Counted from the first letter of the stretch, positions 21,223-33,800 are shown. The stretch is 64,000 bases of DNA from Sambucus nigra (GCA_949130495.1 OX422216.1:105221967-105285966), one strand, 5' to 3'. Program-made: numbers and translations. Notes: generated by a model not told the origin, from the sequence alone.

Positions 21223-22521
21223 ATGACCAAATTAGCAACGTGGAACACAAGGGGCTTCAACTCCCCTCACAAACTAGAAGTGGAAAGGTTGATTTTTGAT
21301 AGTAAGTTGTCTTTAGTTTATGTCCTCGAGTCAAAAGTCAGAAGAAACCACATAGATAATATGATCAGTAGTTGTTTTGGGAATTGGAATTATGTCCATA
21401 ATTGTCCTACCAATGGTTGAGTGGCTAGAGTTATGGTTGGTTGGGATCCTAACAACTTTGATGTTGAGGTTCTTAGGGAGCATCCCTAAGACATTTTATG
21501 CAAAGTTAGCTTTATGTGCCTCAATAAAAGCTTATTTGCAACTTTTTTCTATGGCCATAATCAACCTAATGATAGAATTTCCCTTTCGAATTTTCTTCGA
21601 AATAATCAGAGTTAAATTGAAAACCAATAATGGATTATCATGGGTGATTTCAGTTTTATTTTTAGGGGAAAATGTGTGTATATATAGAACAAAGAAATAT
21701 TACAAGGAATATATTAAGAAATTAGGAAACCTACAAAACAACAGCCCTGGGGCATACCCCAAAGGCAAGCAAAACAAAACATGGAACCAAATCCCAAAGA
21801 CAATAAAGAACTAGGCTAACTAGTCTCAAGGGTTCTTTCGGGGGGGCCCAGTACATACATGCTATCTAGTTTGCATAACTTATCTTATCTCTCCACATTT
21901 AACAACTTTAGCTTTAACCATGTATTCAATGGAATAGAATTGTGCTTTATCTCATTCCCAAAATGAGCAACCATAATACTATGAGATACTTTAGACCTAT
22001 TGCCTGCTGCAACACTATATACAAGTGTATCTCCAAAATCCTTGCATCCAAAATTAAGCCTCTTATGCCCCATTTGATCAATGATAGGCAAGGTGTTTTT
22101 GTCCATGGTAGATCCATTAATGACAATATTATGCTTTTAGAAGAGCTCATGAAAAATTACCATAGGGACTCCTCCCCTCCTAGGTGTACTATAAAGGCTA
22201 ACATTATGAAGGCCTATGACACTTTGGATTGGATGTTACGTTTTCAGGTGATGAAACAAGTTGGGTTTCCCCTTAGGTTGCTTGGATAGATAAAGGCTTG
22301 TGTTACAATTGTTTGTTTCTCTATTAATCTTAATGGAGAATTAAATGGTTTCTTTCCTACTAAAAGAGTGTTGAGGCATGGTGACTCGCTCTCTCCTTAT
22401 CTTTTCTTAGTAGCTATGGAAGGTCTCTCTTGGATTATAAACAAACAATGTAGTAGAAAAACTTTCAATTACCATCCTAAATGCAAGGTATTAAAAATTA
22501 ACCACTTATCCTTTGCTGATG
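21223..22521 (+). pseudogene. LINE ORF2: endonuclease and partial RT, broken
   Basis: ATG 21223 starts MTKLATWNTRGFNSPHK, the conserved first strand of the AP endonuclease, followed by VLESKVRRNHI and NCPTNG, then a stop at 21418-21420 and VARVMVGWDPNNFDVEVLRE. Most of the endonuclease is lost. A foreign LINE tail lies at about 21700-21840. RT motifs then appear: MRYFRPIACCNTIYKCISKI, GVFVHGRSINDNIMLLEEL, IKANIMKAYDTLDW (catalytic D of motif A expected as KVDIMKAYD; here N) and FLVAMEGLSW. It ends at FAD (22521), one residue short of the FADD active site. Confidence 0.85.
21700..21840 (-). mobile_element. Very short LINE 3' tail on the minus strand
   Basis: The stretch contains GGGG CATA CCCC (21749-21760), the reverse complement of the TATG-loop stem found in LINE 3' UTRs here. 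It is bounded by A-rich sequence of the LINE 3'-end type. It interrupts the endonuclease of the host LINE. Exact limits are uncertain. Confidence 0.5.
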
Positions 22522-23400
22522 TGTAACAACCCGCAACCTTGTATATAATTCAAAAAATATTTAAGTTGTATTAAATTATTTCTCGAATGGCATTGTATTT
22601 TTTTTAAATAAGTCGTCAATTAAATAATAATTTTAAAGTACTGAGTATACTTTTTTTTATATAAAGTTATATGCGTATTATTACTGTGTAGGATTAAAAT
22701 ATTTTTTTATATGTACCCATTACATTAAAAACCAAAGAAACCCAAATTTAATTTTTAATAGAATAGAATTTTGTGTTGTATTATTTAAACAAAAACTTAA
22801 GGGTTAAAAATATTAATCTAAAATTTAAAATAAGTAGGGGTCAAAACCTAAATAAACAAAACCTATACAAAAAAATATCTAGATATTTGTTTACCTTATC
22901 TCTTCTACTAAACCTACACATATCTAAATCTTTTCCCCTACCATCTTTTCCCCCTACCATCCTACTACCACACTATATATATGTTAAACTACCAAAACAA
23001 ACTCAAACACACATATGAAAAATAAGTTCCGAACATAACAAAACTCAACCATATCTTAATCTCCTACAAACCAAAACCCACTTCACCTTCTTCCTCCTCC
23101 CCACCCAAAACCACCATGGAAGAAAACTCAAGAGGGGTATAAATATCCTTTTTAAACTATTTTTATGTTTCTTTATATATACTTGAATACATATACCTAT
23201 GTATATACATACCAGTTATGTATATATGCTAGGTTTGTTTTCGTATATATATGTACATACACATGCCGATTCTCCGACGAACTAAGTTAATGGGCTTAAG
23301 TGACGGATTAGCTACCGCCCAAATAGTGTTGCGATCGCTTTTTTCTTTTTAGGGACTACTTTTAAGGATTGCTTTGACTTTTTATACTATTATCTTTTTC
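22522..23400 (+). mobile_element. LTR-like sequence, start only
   Basis: It begins TGTAACAACCCGCAACC directly after TGATG and runs through AT-rich sequence with a leader-like C-rich tract (about 22920-23110), resembling the start region of the solo LTR at 2657. No matching CA end followed by TGATG is found to the right. At about 23400 the sequence passes into minus-strand viral coding text. No gene is seen in it. Confidence 0.55.
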
Positions 23401-23429
23401 TAAGGTTTTTGGAATAAAATTTCTACCCC

Positions 23430-24190
23430 CACAATTGCTAGTCTCTAAAGTCTAATTAATTTGGAAGTCTAAGCATAAAAGTTTCAGGGCTACTTCTTCG
23501 AATTCTTCCACCACTATCGTACTGTAATTCGAAATTGTCAGGATTATCTCTATAAATATTTTCCTCAGGGTGTCTAGAGATTTAAATAAGTTGTAGATGG
23601 AAATACTCTAGTCTTAAATACATTATGCAGTAATGGGATTTTATCAGTTTAGTTTCTTTATATATTTGATTAAGAATGTAAATTATGTTGTCTTCTATGA
23701 ATTCGTCTAAATCGCTGTCACCATAAGATGACAAAAATCTTAAATACGTTCTAGAGGCAGCTGTCTCTTCGTATTTAAAAAGTGGACGGATTCCCCCTGA
23801 TCTAGTTAAGGTAGTTCTTATTTCGGCTAACCTTTTGTGTCTATTATATTTTAATACATCTATAGTATCTTCAAGTATTCTACTATATTCTAGATATTTT
23901 TCTAGTCTTGAAAGTTCTTCTGTGAAATCTTCAGTTCTTAATTCTTGTTTGAAGAGATCACGAATCCCGGTTCTAATTATTTCTATTCTAGGTACTTCAC
24001 ATGTTAACCACTCAATAATTTGGTCTATCTATTTCTAAGTACCACTTGCATATGTCATTATATAAGTAGTTTATCTGAGGGGTCTGTGAGAGTCCACTCG
24101 TGGATTTCTCTTGCTAAATCTTGATTTGTTTGATTAATAAATGCTAAAAAGTCTTTATTTATCTGAAGGCTCACGCAAGTATTTTAGAAT
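23430..24190 (-). pseudogene. Pararetrovirus-like ORF remnant, function unknown
   Basis: On the minus strand long open pieces run from about 24190 to 23430 with frame changes. They read as a charged, probably helical protein (for example LARLEK-type repeats, RTYLRFLSSYGDSDLDEF). In the viral direction this lies after the promoter-like region at 25200-25420 and a leader of several hundred bases, the position of a first ORF in a Caulimoviridae genome. I see no movement-protein, coat or RT motif in it, so the identity is positional only. Confidence 0.45.
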
Positions 24191-24589
24191 TTTAACAATA
24201 ATATTTGAAATAGATAGGGGTTTGGTTTGAGTTTACACCTTCCTTTTAGTCTGCAATTCCTTTATCTTCTTCCCCCTTTTTCTCAGTTTGTTACTCTTCT
24301 TTTTTGGTCTATGCCTCCTAAAACTCTCTCTTTATGTGTTGCACCTAAATCCACTAGTTTGGCGTTGGACCCATTTCCTGCCTGTACGCCACCACACCTA
24401 ATGAACATCTGGCTAACGGCTCATGAAAAATCAGCACCTGACGGTGACGGTTCAACAGTATAACACCTACATGCTACACCAGAGGTTCTTCACAATAGTC
24501 CTCTATGAACAGGAAGTTGGAGACATTTGGAGAATAATAACAGCATAACAAAAGATATTTTTGGAGAAGAAAATACTTTAATTGCATAA
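24191..24589. other. No gene recognised (possible viral leader)
   Basis: An AT- and CT-rich stretch with a small open frame (24227-24463) that has no recognised domain. Its place between the viral promoter-like region and the first ORF remnant would fit a pararetroviral leader, but no tRNA-Met primer site is visible. Confidence 0.4.
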
Positions 24590-25180
24590 CATTGGTAGAT
24601 ACAACTCTCCTATGCTCTGATGGGACTGAAACTATTACTCACATTCTTAATGATTGCCCTTACTCCACTGAGATTTGGATAGAGGTTCTATGCAGGAACT
24701 AATGCTATAAGTCAATGAGGACATGGGATAGGGAAATGGAGATGGCTGTGGAGTATGCTAACAGTAACAACTTCCTCAACAAAGTCAGAACCTTATCCTT
24801 TACTATGACCATCTATTGCCTCTAGATGGAAAGAAATGGCAGGCAGTATATCAGAGGGTATAAAACTCCTACCTAACTCTTGAGAGAGATTAATAGCATG
24901 ATGAAGATCAAGATCAACATCTGGAAACACACTAATAGAACTTATACCAACTGGATGGTCTGAAACCAATGGGGGATTCCTGAGTCCATGTTGTTCCTTT
25001 AATTCATTTGGTTCCCTTCTGGTGGGTAGTGTTGGTCTTGCCTTGTTTGTGGGGTTGATCTTGTATTGGTCTTATTGTGATTATTATGGAGGTGGGGTAT
25101 GCCCTACCTCTAGATTTTTGCATTTGGCTTGATTCCTTGTATATCTTTTTGTTATTTAATATACTTAATTACCTAAAAAA
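24590..25180 (+). mobile_element. 5'-truncated LINE (zf-RVT tail and 3' UTR) in the virus
   Basis: Plus-strand text starts in zf-RVT (CSDGTETITHILNDCP, EIWIEVLCRN) and continues (MERNGRQY) with several stops. The 3' UTR has the stem GAGGTGGGG TATG CCCTACCTC (25090-25111) and ends in TTACCTAAAAAAAAA at about 25180. Viral sequence lies on both sides. AACTCTCCT before the start and AACTCTCTCCT after the A-run may be an imperfect target duplication. Confidence 0.85.
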
Positions 25181-25189
25181 AAACTCTCT

Positions 25190-25420
25190 CCTCTCCCCTG
25201 ACTATGAGAGGTTTTACTCACTCATATACATATTATTCTTACTCTCTACTTAGCTATTTCTCTCTTATTTTTCGATGTCTATTACAACATACAAGCTTCC
25301 TTTTTATAGCATAAGGGAGGACACCAATGACAAGCTACTGACTGCTAAAACCGAATAAATAAATTATTAAAGTCTGAGGTAAAATATTCATTCTTCAATT
25401 ATTCTAGTCGTCTTATCCAA
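25190..25420 (-). promoter_or_regulatory. Pararetrovirus-like promoter region
   Basis: On the minus strand a TATA box, TATAAAAA (complement of 25301-25308), is followed by AAGCTTG and an A-rich segment where transcription would start near 25270. A CCAAT/ATTGG motif lies just upstream (25324-25328). It sits between the last viral ORF remnant and the leader, as the full-length-transcript promoter does in Caulimoviridae. No enhancer element is identified with confidence. Confidence 0.55.
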
Positions 25421-25781
25421 GTCTATTTCTTCTTTTGAAAAGAGGTTGTCTGGTGGCCTATGTAGGTCAAGTCTATAAATCTGTCATCTTCTAATTATTT
25501 TAACGAATCTTTTACTTTATAAAAGGCAGTCTAATAATTGGAGGTCTAAATAATTGCATCCTATGTCTTTAATAATTCATTGAATATGGTAGGACCCTTA
25601 TCTGTCCCGTCTGTTTCTTGCATTGTCTTTTCTGCATTGTCTTTATCTGGTAGAGCCTTATTGTTATTGAAGTGTTCGTCAATGAGTCCCACCACTCTAA
25701 TGTTAGCTGGTAAAGCTACCTCTATCACTTCTTTTAATTCCTTTTTGAGCCTTCCGTTGAATGGCTCATCTGCTTGGATGA

Positions 25782-26705
25782 TTAGGTCTGCTTTATGGTA
25801 TATAGTATTTCCTGATTTGTCAATATCTCCATAATTTCTATTGTTTCCATGGCCTGGGAAATTTGATGTTTGGTCTTGTCAACTGTTAGGTCTTTGTTCT
25901 CATCTTTAGAAAGAATTTCAATGTCTTCAAATGAGAAAGTGGAGAATCTAATGAGTCTAAAACTGTTAACTCTTTTTTCGCTTACAAGAACTTGGAGCAA
26001 TCTGGTAAATTTGGGCAAATATGGGGAACATTCTTCCATCTTTTTGGCATACTCATGGACTAATTTTCTAAGAGAAATAGAGTTTTCTATGGTCTGTATG
26101 TGGACTAGTCCAATGAACCCATCGTCTGCAAGGGCGATGTGTGCCATTTCTGCTTTTCTAAAAAGATAAATTTTTGGAACTTCATTGAAGAAACCCCTAA
26201 TCATTAAGGTATATCTATTAATCTCGGATAATAACATATTGAAATGTTCAATAATGCTATCACCCTCTTTATGACAGTCTACTGAAAAGGGGATATTATT
26301 ACCAAATGGTATAACAATCTTAGTCATAAGTCTTTTGCTGATAAAAAAAATTATCAATTGGTTTAGTTTTGGAGGATTCTCCAAGAGTCTGAGCATATGT
26401 TTGAGTCTGTGGTGTAGGAGTAGAAGTACTACTAAGTTGAGTGACCGTAAGTTTTCGAGTTCTCATGAATCTGGAAATAGCTACCAAATTTTGTTTGAAT
26501 TCTACCCATACTTTGTTCTTTACATCCCACCATAGGGCCTACATAAGAGTATTTTTATCATCTGAAAATACTCGTCTAAATTTTATTAAGTCTGGATATC
26601 TCTGGCCTGGTCTATATTAGGGGAAATACATTTTCCCGATAAGTTTATTCTGGGCAATAATATCATTTCTACATTTTCCAGGAGGAATTGGAATATCATC
26701 AAGGT
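25782..26705 (-). pseudogene. Pararetrovirus-like downstream ORF, function unknown
   Basis: A 204-residue open frame (26396-25782) is preceded by related coding text to about 26705 with a few stops (WWDVKNKVWVEF, RFMRTRKLTVTQ). It lies directly downstream of RNase H and before the promoter-like region. That is where genera with several ORFs place the translation transactivator/inclusion protein and others an unknown ORF. I see no recognised motif. The lack of stops in 204 codons is notable next to the heavily broken polymerase. Confidence 0.5.
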
Positions 26706-26708
26706 TTT

Positions 26709-28500
26709 CTAGAATTGGTCTTTCTTGCGAGTCTTGAATATGGTTTGTCTTTGCATTATAATAACATTTGGTCTTACACGTTTAAGATAGTCTGCAACAT
26801 CTTCTCTGTTTAGTGTATTTGTTCCAGAGGAACTCATGATGTGTAAGTGTTCTATTTGCAACGTAAAACAAGAGATAATATTAGTGTTAGCAAACATAGG
26901 TTCTCTAGGTATGATATCTAGAATGGTATTTTTGCTTCCCTTAATATGTATAATAGAGAAGTCATAACCATTAAGCAATTTCTTCCATCTAATAAGCCTA
27001 TTAGTTCTTGATTTGGATAAATATAAGTCTCTGAATTTTACTGCATGAGAGGAATCAGTATAAACAGTAAAATGTTTAGGTCTAAGAAAAAGCATATATT
27101 TTTCTATAGCCCTTACTATAGCTAAAACTTCTTTTTCATGGGTCATATATCTTGATTCTGGATTAGTAAAAGTTCGAGAACTATATCTACAAAGTTTTTC
27201 CTTTTTATTCTGATGATCAATGGCAAAGTAAACTACTCCCCATTATTGATCAGAGGTATCTGTTTCTACTATAAATTGGTCTTCAACATTAGGCAGTTCA
27301 AGAAAAAGAATATTCTTGCATGCTTCTTTGATTTGTCTTATAACTTCAAAATTGTCTTTTGTTCATTTAAAAGGATTAGTTTTATCAGTTCCTTTTAATT
27401 TGGAAGTTAATCTTTGTCTTTTTGAAGCTAGGTTCTTAATAAAGTCTGCAACACAATTTAGCAATCCTAAATATGATTGTAATTGTTTTCTATCTTTGAG
27501 TTGGTATGGAAATTCAAGAATCTTTTTGGTTATGTGGCTTGCTAAAGTTATTTTTCCTTTATTGATATGCATTCCCACAAAGTCTATTTCAGTATGAATA
27601 ATTTCATTCTCTTCTTAGAAATAACAATTCCATGTTTATCTAATTCTAAAATAATCTTCTTAAAATGGTCTACATAATCTATCCCAGTCTTGTTGTCTAC
27701 AAGAATATCATCTATGTAAACAAGATAAAATTCTATTGAGATCCTTCTCCTTCACTGCTACTGTCTACTGCATTTGGATGGAAAGGAATGCTAGATGTTT
27801 TAAGCACATTTTCAAATCATTGGACACCATTGTTGGGGATAATGAGAACATGGTTAGAGCTAAGGCCCTAACTTGGAAAAAAGCTAGGAGAAACTATGCA
27901 AATTGGATGTATTGAAATATTCCTAAACATAGCCTTGTTTAGGTTTTGTCTTATAATGCTTTGTCTTTGAGTTTTAAGTCTTGTTGTTTTGTTTGCCTTT
28001 GGGGTATTCCCCTAGGTATTTGGTTGGGGTTATTCCTCTCTTGTAAATCCTGTTGTTATTATATACATTTTAATCCCCCCCCCCCAAAAAAAGACAAAAT
28101 TCTGAATAAGGTCTAAAAATATTATCCATACGTCTTTGGAATACTTAAGGGGCATTCAAATATCCAAATGGCATTACTAAACATTCATATTTTCCTTGGG
28201 GCACACTAAAGGTTGTCCAAGTTATACGATCTGGATCTATCTTTATTTTTCAGAATCCTGATTTGCAATCAAACTTACTGAATATAGTTATGTCTTCAAT
28301 TAGATTGATTATATTATTCTTATTTGGTATCTTATAAGAATCAAACTCACAAATCTTATTAAGGTTTCTATAGTCTATGACCATATGTCTTTTTCCTCTC
28401 TTTCGTTCAGACTCGTTTTGGACGTAGAAGGCAAGGCTATTATGTCTACTTTTACTTTCTCTAACAATGCCTAGCTTAAGCATTTTATTTATGTCTTTTT
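26709..28500 (-). pseudogene. Pararetrovirus-like reverse transcriptase and RNase H, broken
   Basis: In viral order: RT fingers/palm (28483-28250: MVIDYRNLNKICEFDSYKIP, FSKFDCKSGF), then a LINE insertion, then the RT active site YIDD (codons complementary to 27707-27718), thumb (LQSYLGLLNCVADFI) and RNase H (VETDTSDQ, HEKEVLAIVRAIEKY, FTVYTDSSHAVKF, WKKLLNGYDFSIIHIKGS). The arrangement is that of Caulimoviridae/Ty3-type polymerases. The viral assignment rests on neighbours: a coat-like region upstream, a promoter-like region downstream, and no integrase after RNase H. Several stops and frameshifts make it inactive. Confidence 0.82.
27735..28090 (+). mobile_element. 5'-truncated LINE tail inserted in the viral RT
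   Basis: The last part of ORF2 (YCIWMERNARCFKHIFKSL, then WMY and a stop), a 3' UTR with GGGG TATT CCCC (28001-28012) and a C-run plus A-run at the end. It is flanked by a 13-bp target duplication with one mismatch: AAGATAAAATTCT (27722-27734) and AAGACAAAATTCT (28091-28103). Insertion is 16 bp from the viral YIDD codons. Confidence 0.93.
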
Positions 28501-29300
28501 TGAATTCTTCTCTATCTTCTTGTGAATATCCTTTCTTATAGGTTCCACCATTAATAGTGGCCTCTTGGTTAATAGGGATAATTTCACTATAAATTTGGTC
28601 TTTGTCCCCCTTAGCAATGGAATTTTCTCCTAAAATAGTCTCTGATAATTGCCTAATCTTTCCTTTTTATACTTCTATATCCATCTTTTTTTGTTTGGAT
28701 ATAGCTTGGACCTAGGTTTGTTGGGTATGATCTAAAATATTATACTGTATAAGCACTATTTGTTTATAACACTTTTGGTCGGAACACTTACATTCTTTTT
28801 GTAGGGGTTTAGTTATTTCTAGGGCTTCTTGCCGGTTTGTGCTCAACTGAAGAATTCTGATGGGATATTTGTCTATAATTAGGGTTGACCTGCATAAGAT
28901 CAAAAGTAGTCTTATGATTAATTAGAGGGGCTTTAATATTAAATTCATCTTTATCACTAAGTAATATCTTATCATTATACTGGGTATAAGGATTGTATTT
29001 ACTAATAAAATCTTGTCCTAAAATGATGTTTCCTGTGAAACTAGGACGGGGATCCATAATCCAAAATCGACGACTTATAGTTTTGTTTATCTGATTTCCT
29101 AATTGGAAAAGGAATAGTCTGAAAAAATTAGGTAAATGGTTCTCCATTAGCTACCATACCATGGATCTCTTGACTACTTTCTAGAAAATAATCTTCGGGG
29201 AAGACATTAGCCTTACAAATACTCTGAGAGCATCCTGTATCTATAAAAGCTAAAAGTCTTTTAAGATAATCTTTTTGTTGTATAAATAATTCTACAAAAC
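28500..29300 (-). pseudogene. Pararetrovirus-like aspartic protease region, broken
   Basis: The catalytic triplet DTG (complement of 29233-29241, context FIDTGCSQ) lies at the start of a retropepsin-like domain that continues with MVANGEPF-type text and GNIILGQDFISKYNP (29147-28809). This is the protease that processes the viral polyprotein, placed as expected between coat and RT. Frame changes and stops separate the pieces. The link to the RT (28700-28500) is poorly preserved. Confidence 0.72.
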
Positions 29301-29399
29301 AGGCATTAGGTTTAGTAGAAATTCCTAAATTATTCTTTTCAAGAATAGATATTCCTTTTTGAAGTTTATCTAAAATATCTTTTGTTGTTCAGTCTTCTG

Positions 29400-30707
29400 T
29401 ACTACTATCAGAGCAGTTTTCTTCTAAATCATAGATATTCCTTTTCCTTTTATATATTCCTTTTCTTATAATCTTTTGGCTATAATTTTATCAATATTTT
29501 GATAATAGATTTTAATATCTTAGTCTATTTGAGCATCATATTGGGTAGTATATTTTTCTCTAAATCTAGTTTTCCAACAATTTTCATGGTAATGTAATTG
29601 ACAAATAACACAAACCATAAATAGTTTTGTTTGAATAGTGTCAAAACATTCTACACATTTAAAGTCTTTCTTGTTACATTTCATTTCGAATGTGCAATAA
29701 TGTTCTTCATCATAGTAACATCTAGGTATATATGTTAGTAACTCATGATTACTAATTGTCTATCTTTTCTTTAAAAAGGGGATTGATGTACATTTGTACC
29801 AAGCATCTTCAAAATCTATATAATCATATTTTTGATCAGTTTGCATCATATATAAATTTAGAGTGTCTTGAGAGTCTTCATACTCATCAGTATCACTATT
29901 ATAGTTTTCTGAATTTCTATTTGTATATGCACTATAGATGTTGACATTGTCATCATTTTTTATGTCTGATATTTCTATAGCATATAAAATATCTAATTCT
30001 TCTTGATCTGCAAAATCTAATATTGTATTAATAATCTTAATACTCTCTTTATCTTTCTTGTTAGGACAGTCTTTAGCAAAGTGTCCTTGCCGCAAGTCCA
30101 ACATTCTTTGGTAGAAGTCTTAGGTTTAGTTGCTTATTTTTCTTTCCTATAGTTAGGAACCTTTTAATGTTTATTGGTATTCTTCTTAAAATATTGTATT
30201 TAGTTAAATCTATTTTTCTTGGTCCTAAAATTTGTTCCTCTAAAGGTAGTAGATGGTCTGAATCTATATTTCTTTGGAAATCCTAAAGGCTTAGCCTTTT
30301 GTTTCTAATCAGGTTTTTTCTTTTTGAATTTCTTATCTTTGGATTCACTACCATATCCCCATTGGATTGGAGCAATGTCTCTTTCGTTTTTATTGGAGAG
30401 ATCTGTTTGAAAGTTTCTTCAATTAACTTTCGTTGAGTTATATCTCGTCTTTTAGATATGTAGTCTTTGGCAAAATTGATTCTTTCACCAAGGGAGTTAT
30501 TCTCAACTCCATCAACTCCTGACCAATTCCTGTATTCATTAATTAGGATTTGTCCAATAACTGGTATTTTTCTAAAATATTCATCTTTTAAGGTCTCACC
30601 AAATTCTTTAATTTGATAATATAATCGTTCATAATTATTTCTATATTCGTTAATCTAGTCTAGTTTGTAAATACTAAGAAGAGCTAACTTAATTTTTGCT
30701 AAGTCTT
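29400..30707 (-). pseudogene. Pararetrovirus-like coat region with CCHC knuckle, broken
   Basis: On the minus strand, broken open frames run from 30707 to about 29760. A zinc knuckle of the CCHC type lies near 30105-30070, but a one-base shift separates its CxxC half from GHFAKDC, so it cannot be made as one motif. It is followed by an acidic tail (YNSDTDEYEDSQD). Coat proteins of Caulimoviridae have this knuckle and acidic flanks. A CxxC/CxxH-like cluster further on (about 29600-29690) may be a second metal site. The 5' part is at 36264-36750, beyond the LINE insertion. Confidence 0.7.
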
Positions 30708-30879
30708 TTTTTGGTAACTAAATGAATTAAAAGAACAAGGATATACACAGGAGACAAATCTCCCTAGCCAAGAGGCTAAAACATAGGAGTAGGGCATACC
30801 CCACTCCCAACTAAAAATAAAACACAATCAAACCAGTAGTGACAGGTAGTGAATACCCCTTGAGCACTCAAAAGTACAT

Positions 30880-33800
30880 CATATGGCCCGGAAGGCCCCA
30901 TTTGGTTGCAAGACATCCAGTTAGTATAAGATCTCCTAACCTTCTCCCAGTTGCTAATTCTGGACTGCATTATACTTTCAATCTCCCTCAAAATACCCAT
31001 GGTAGACTTGACCCCTCTGCCATGTTGCCGTCCGTTTCTTTCCATCCAAAGATAATATATCGTGGAAGTGAAGGAGATGATCCTCATTTTGTTGAGAAAA
31101 GTCTTGCTAGAAGGAAACCTAGTAACATGCTCAAGTTCACTTTCCCAGTTATCCATATCCCTATAGCATTTATTCCTACATAAGACCTCCTTCCAAACCT
31201 CCCTATAATAAGGGCATTCCACCAAGATGTGGTTCAAGGTTTCTCTTCCACTATCACAAAGGTTGCATCGGTCATTATTCGAAATCCCCCACTCCATCAG
31301 CTTATCTTTGGTTATGAGGCTTTTCCTACACGCAAGCCAAGTGATGAAAGATCACTTAGGGATGTTAGCAAGCTACCAAACAGGAATAGCCCAGTTCACA
31401 GCCCTACCATGGGTCCTAACAGACTGGAAGGCGGATTACGTGGTATACTCACTATTGGTTGGCGCCCATTTAATGTGTCATTATTAGTGGCGATACATGG
31501 AAGAGGTGCATATTGAATGTCGTTCAGCTCCCAGGTAATGGTGGCAGGCCAGTTCCAATTATAACCGATGATAAAGGAGGAGACTTTGGCACTAGTGTTA
31601 CTAGCGACATCGTAGATCGTCCTATCCCCAAACAAGGGAATAAGAGGCCCCAAATGATGCCAATTATCATGCCACATAAACGTGGTTGAGCCATTGCCAA
31701 TAACAGATTTGATAAGGGGTCGGTAAAAGTCCCTCAACTTGAGAAATTTTCTCCATATCCAAGAGTAGTCACTTGGGATAAGTAGAGCCCCAAAACTTCC
31801 TTTTTTAATTTTGTAGGTATGACACCATTTAACGCAAAGACTTTCTTTGTTACTACATATGTTCTAAATATGCCTCATCATGGCAACTCTATTCTATTCC
31901 TCAGTGCTTTTTATTCCAAGGCCTCCCTCATTTTTTGGTTTGGTAACCTAACTCCAAGTGACTTTGGCCCCACTGTTCTTCAGCTCATTCCCATTCCATA
32001 TGAAATTCCTGTTGAGTTGGTCAATTTACTTGTAAACACCTTTGGGCAAAATGAAGAGGCTGGCCCAGTACACCTGGATACTAAAGAGCACAGAAACAGA
32101 AAGCTGAAGATGACCTGCGTAGCTGAGGAGCTTGTTTATCCAACCATTGATTCTCTTGGTGATTCTTGAAATGAGGTCAAGACAGACACCCTTCGTTAAT
32201 CAGGTAGAAATAAGAGGTACCCCAAGGTACTTAAACGAAGGGGACTCCAGGTGGAAGCCAAGCTAGTTTTCCAAGGATTGAGCATTAGAAAACTCCATAC
32301 CAGCCTAAAAGATATTACCATTATTCAAGTTGGGGAGGAGCCCATAAAGAATATCAAAGTTCTCAAGAGCCATCTTGATACATTGAATGGAATCTCCACC
32401 CCCCACGAAATATAACTAAGTCATCCGCAAAATAAAGATGATTAAGAGCAAGCTCTTTACATTTTGGGTGGTGCGTAAAGATCATATTCCTACAGTATTG
32501 ATCCAGGAGGTATGAGAACCCTTCTATTACTAATAGGAAACGATAGGGTGATAAGGGATCCCCCTGTCTGAGTCTTCTAGTACCTTCAAAAAACCCATGA
32601 AGCTCCCCATTAAGGCTAATGGAAAACAAAACCTTAGCCACACACTCTTTTATCCACTTTATCATGGTATTAGGGATTTGCACCTGCTTCAAAACCTCAA
32701 ACATAAAATCCCATCTAATCGTGTCATAAGCCTTCATAATATCCACCTTTATAGTACATCTATCCACCCCATTAACTCTGTGATAGTTTCTCATAATTTC
32801 TTGAAGCAGAAGAATATTGTCTGCAATTGATCTCCCTTTGATAAAAGTAGATTGTCTTTCTCCCACCAGGGTTTCCATGAGAGTTTTTTAACCTATTAGC
32901 AATAATTTTAGAAATGCATTTATACATAGTATTGCAGCAGGCAATAGGCCTAAAGTCTCTCATGGTTATAGGGTTTGGAATCTTCATAACAAGAGCAATG
33001 ATATCACAATTCCATTGTTTTGGCCTTTTATGAGAAGTGAAGAAATTTTTAATCGCATTGATAACATCATCTCCCACCACCTGCCAGTTCTGGATGAAGA
33101 AGGTAGTATTGTACCCATCAGGTCCCGAGGCTTTATCAGCCCCAATAGAGAACATTACCATCTTAATCTCCTTCGGGGTAGGGATGTTAGTGAGCCCAAC
33201 AGACTGGGAGTTGTTAAGTTTCCTTTTCATAAGATTTTCCATGGTAGGGGTCTGTCACGGTTCTCCTCCGAAGATGTAAGAAGGTTTTTGAAGAAGGAGA
33301 CAACCTCGTTATTCACTTCTTCACTGCCCTCCACCTTAATATTATCACTATTATGAATAACTAAGATTTTCCTTCTCGCATAATTATGGTTCACTCTTAT
33401 GGAAGAAGGACGTGTTCATGTCTCCCAAATGCAACCATCTAATCCTCGATTTCTACTTGAAAAAGGATTCCTCGTTAGCTCTTAGAAGGTTGTAATGATA
33501 TGCCAAGTCAACCTCCTCCTGCCTTAGAATTGGATTAGCACCATCATTGTCAAGACATGTTTGAATCTTATCAGTTTGTCTTTTGCATCGACAACTCTAA
33601 CCGAAATATTAGAGTAATGCTTTTCATTCAAAAGCTTGAGATGGGGTTTCAGTCTCTTGAGTTTGGTGGACATGATGTACATGGGGTTGCCATAGCTTTG
33701 ATCAAGACAAGACTCATTCAAAGTGTCCTTGAAATTAGTGTGTTTTGTCCAGAAGTTGTAGAATCTGAAAGGCTTAGGATTATGGTTGGTTTGGATTAAG

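Larger units (their letters stand above)
19971..22521 (+). mobile_element. LINE 3' continuation of the 2001-2656 copy
   Basis: After the duplicated GATAC the ORF1 resumes in frame and is followed by endonuclease and reverse transcriptase. The copy ends at 22521 inside the RT active-site motif (LSFAD), where an LTR-like sequence starts (TGTAACAACCCGC). The bases TGATG at 22517-22521 would be that LTR's target duplication. No 3' end of this LINE is found downstream. Confidence 0.88.
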
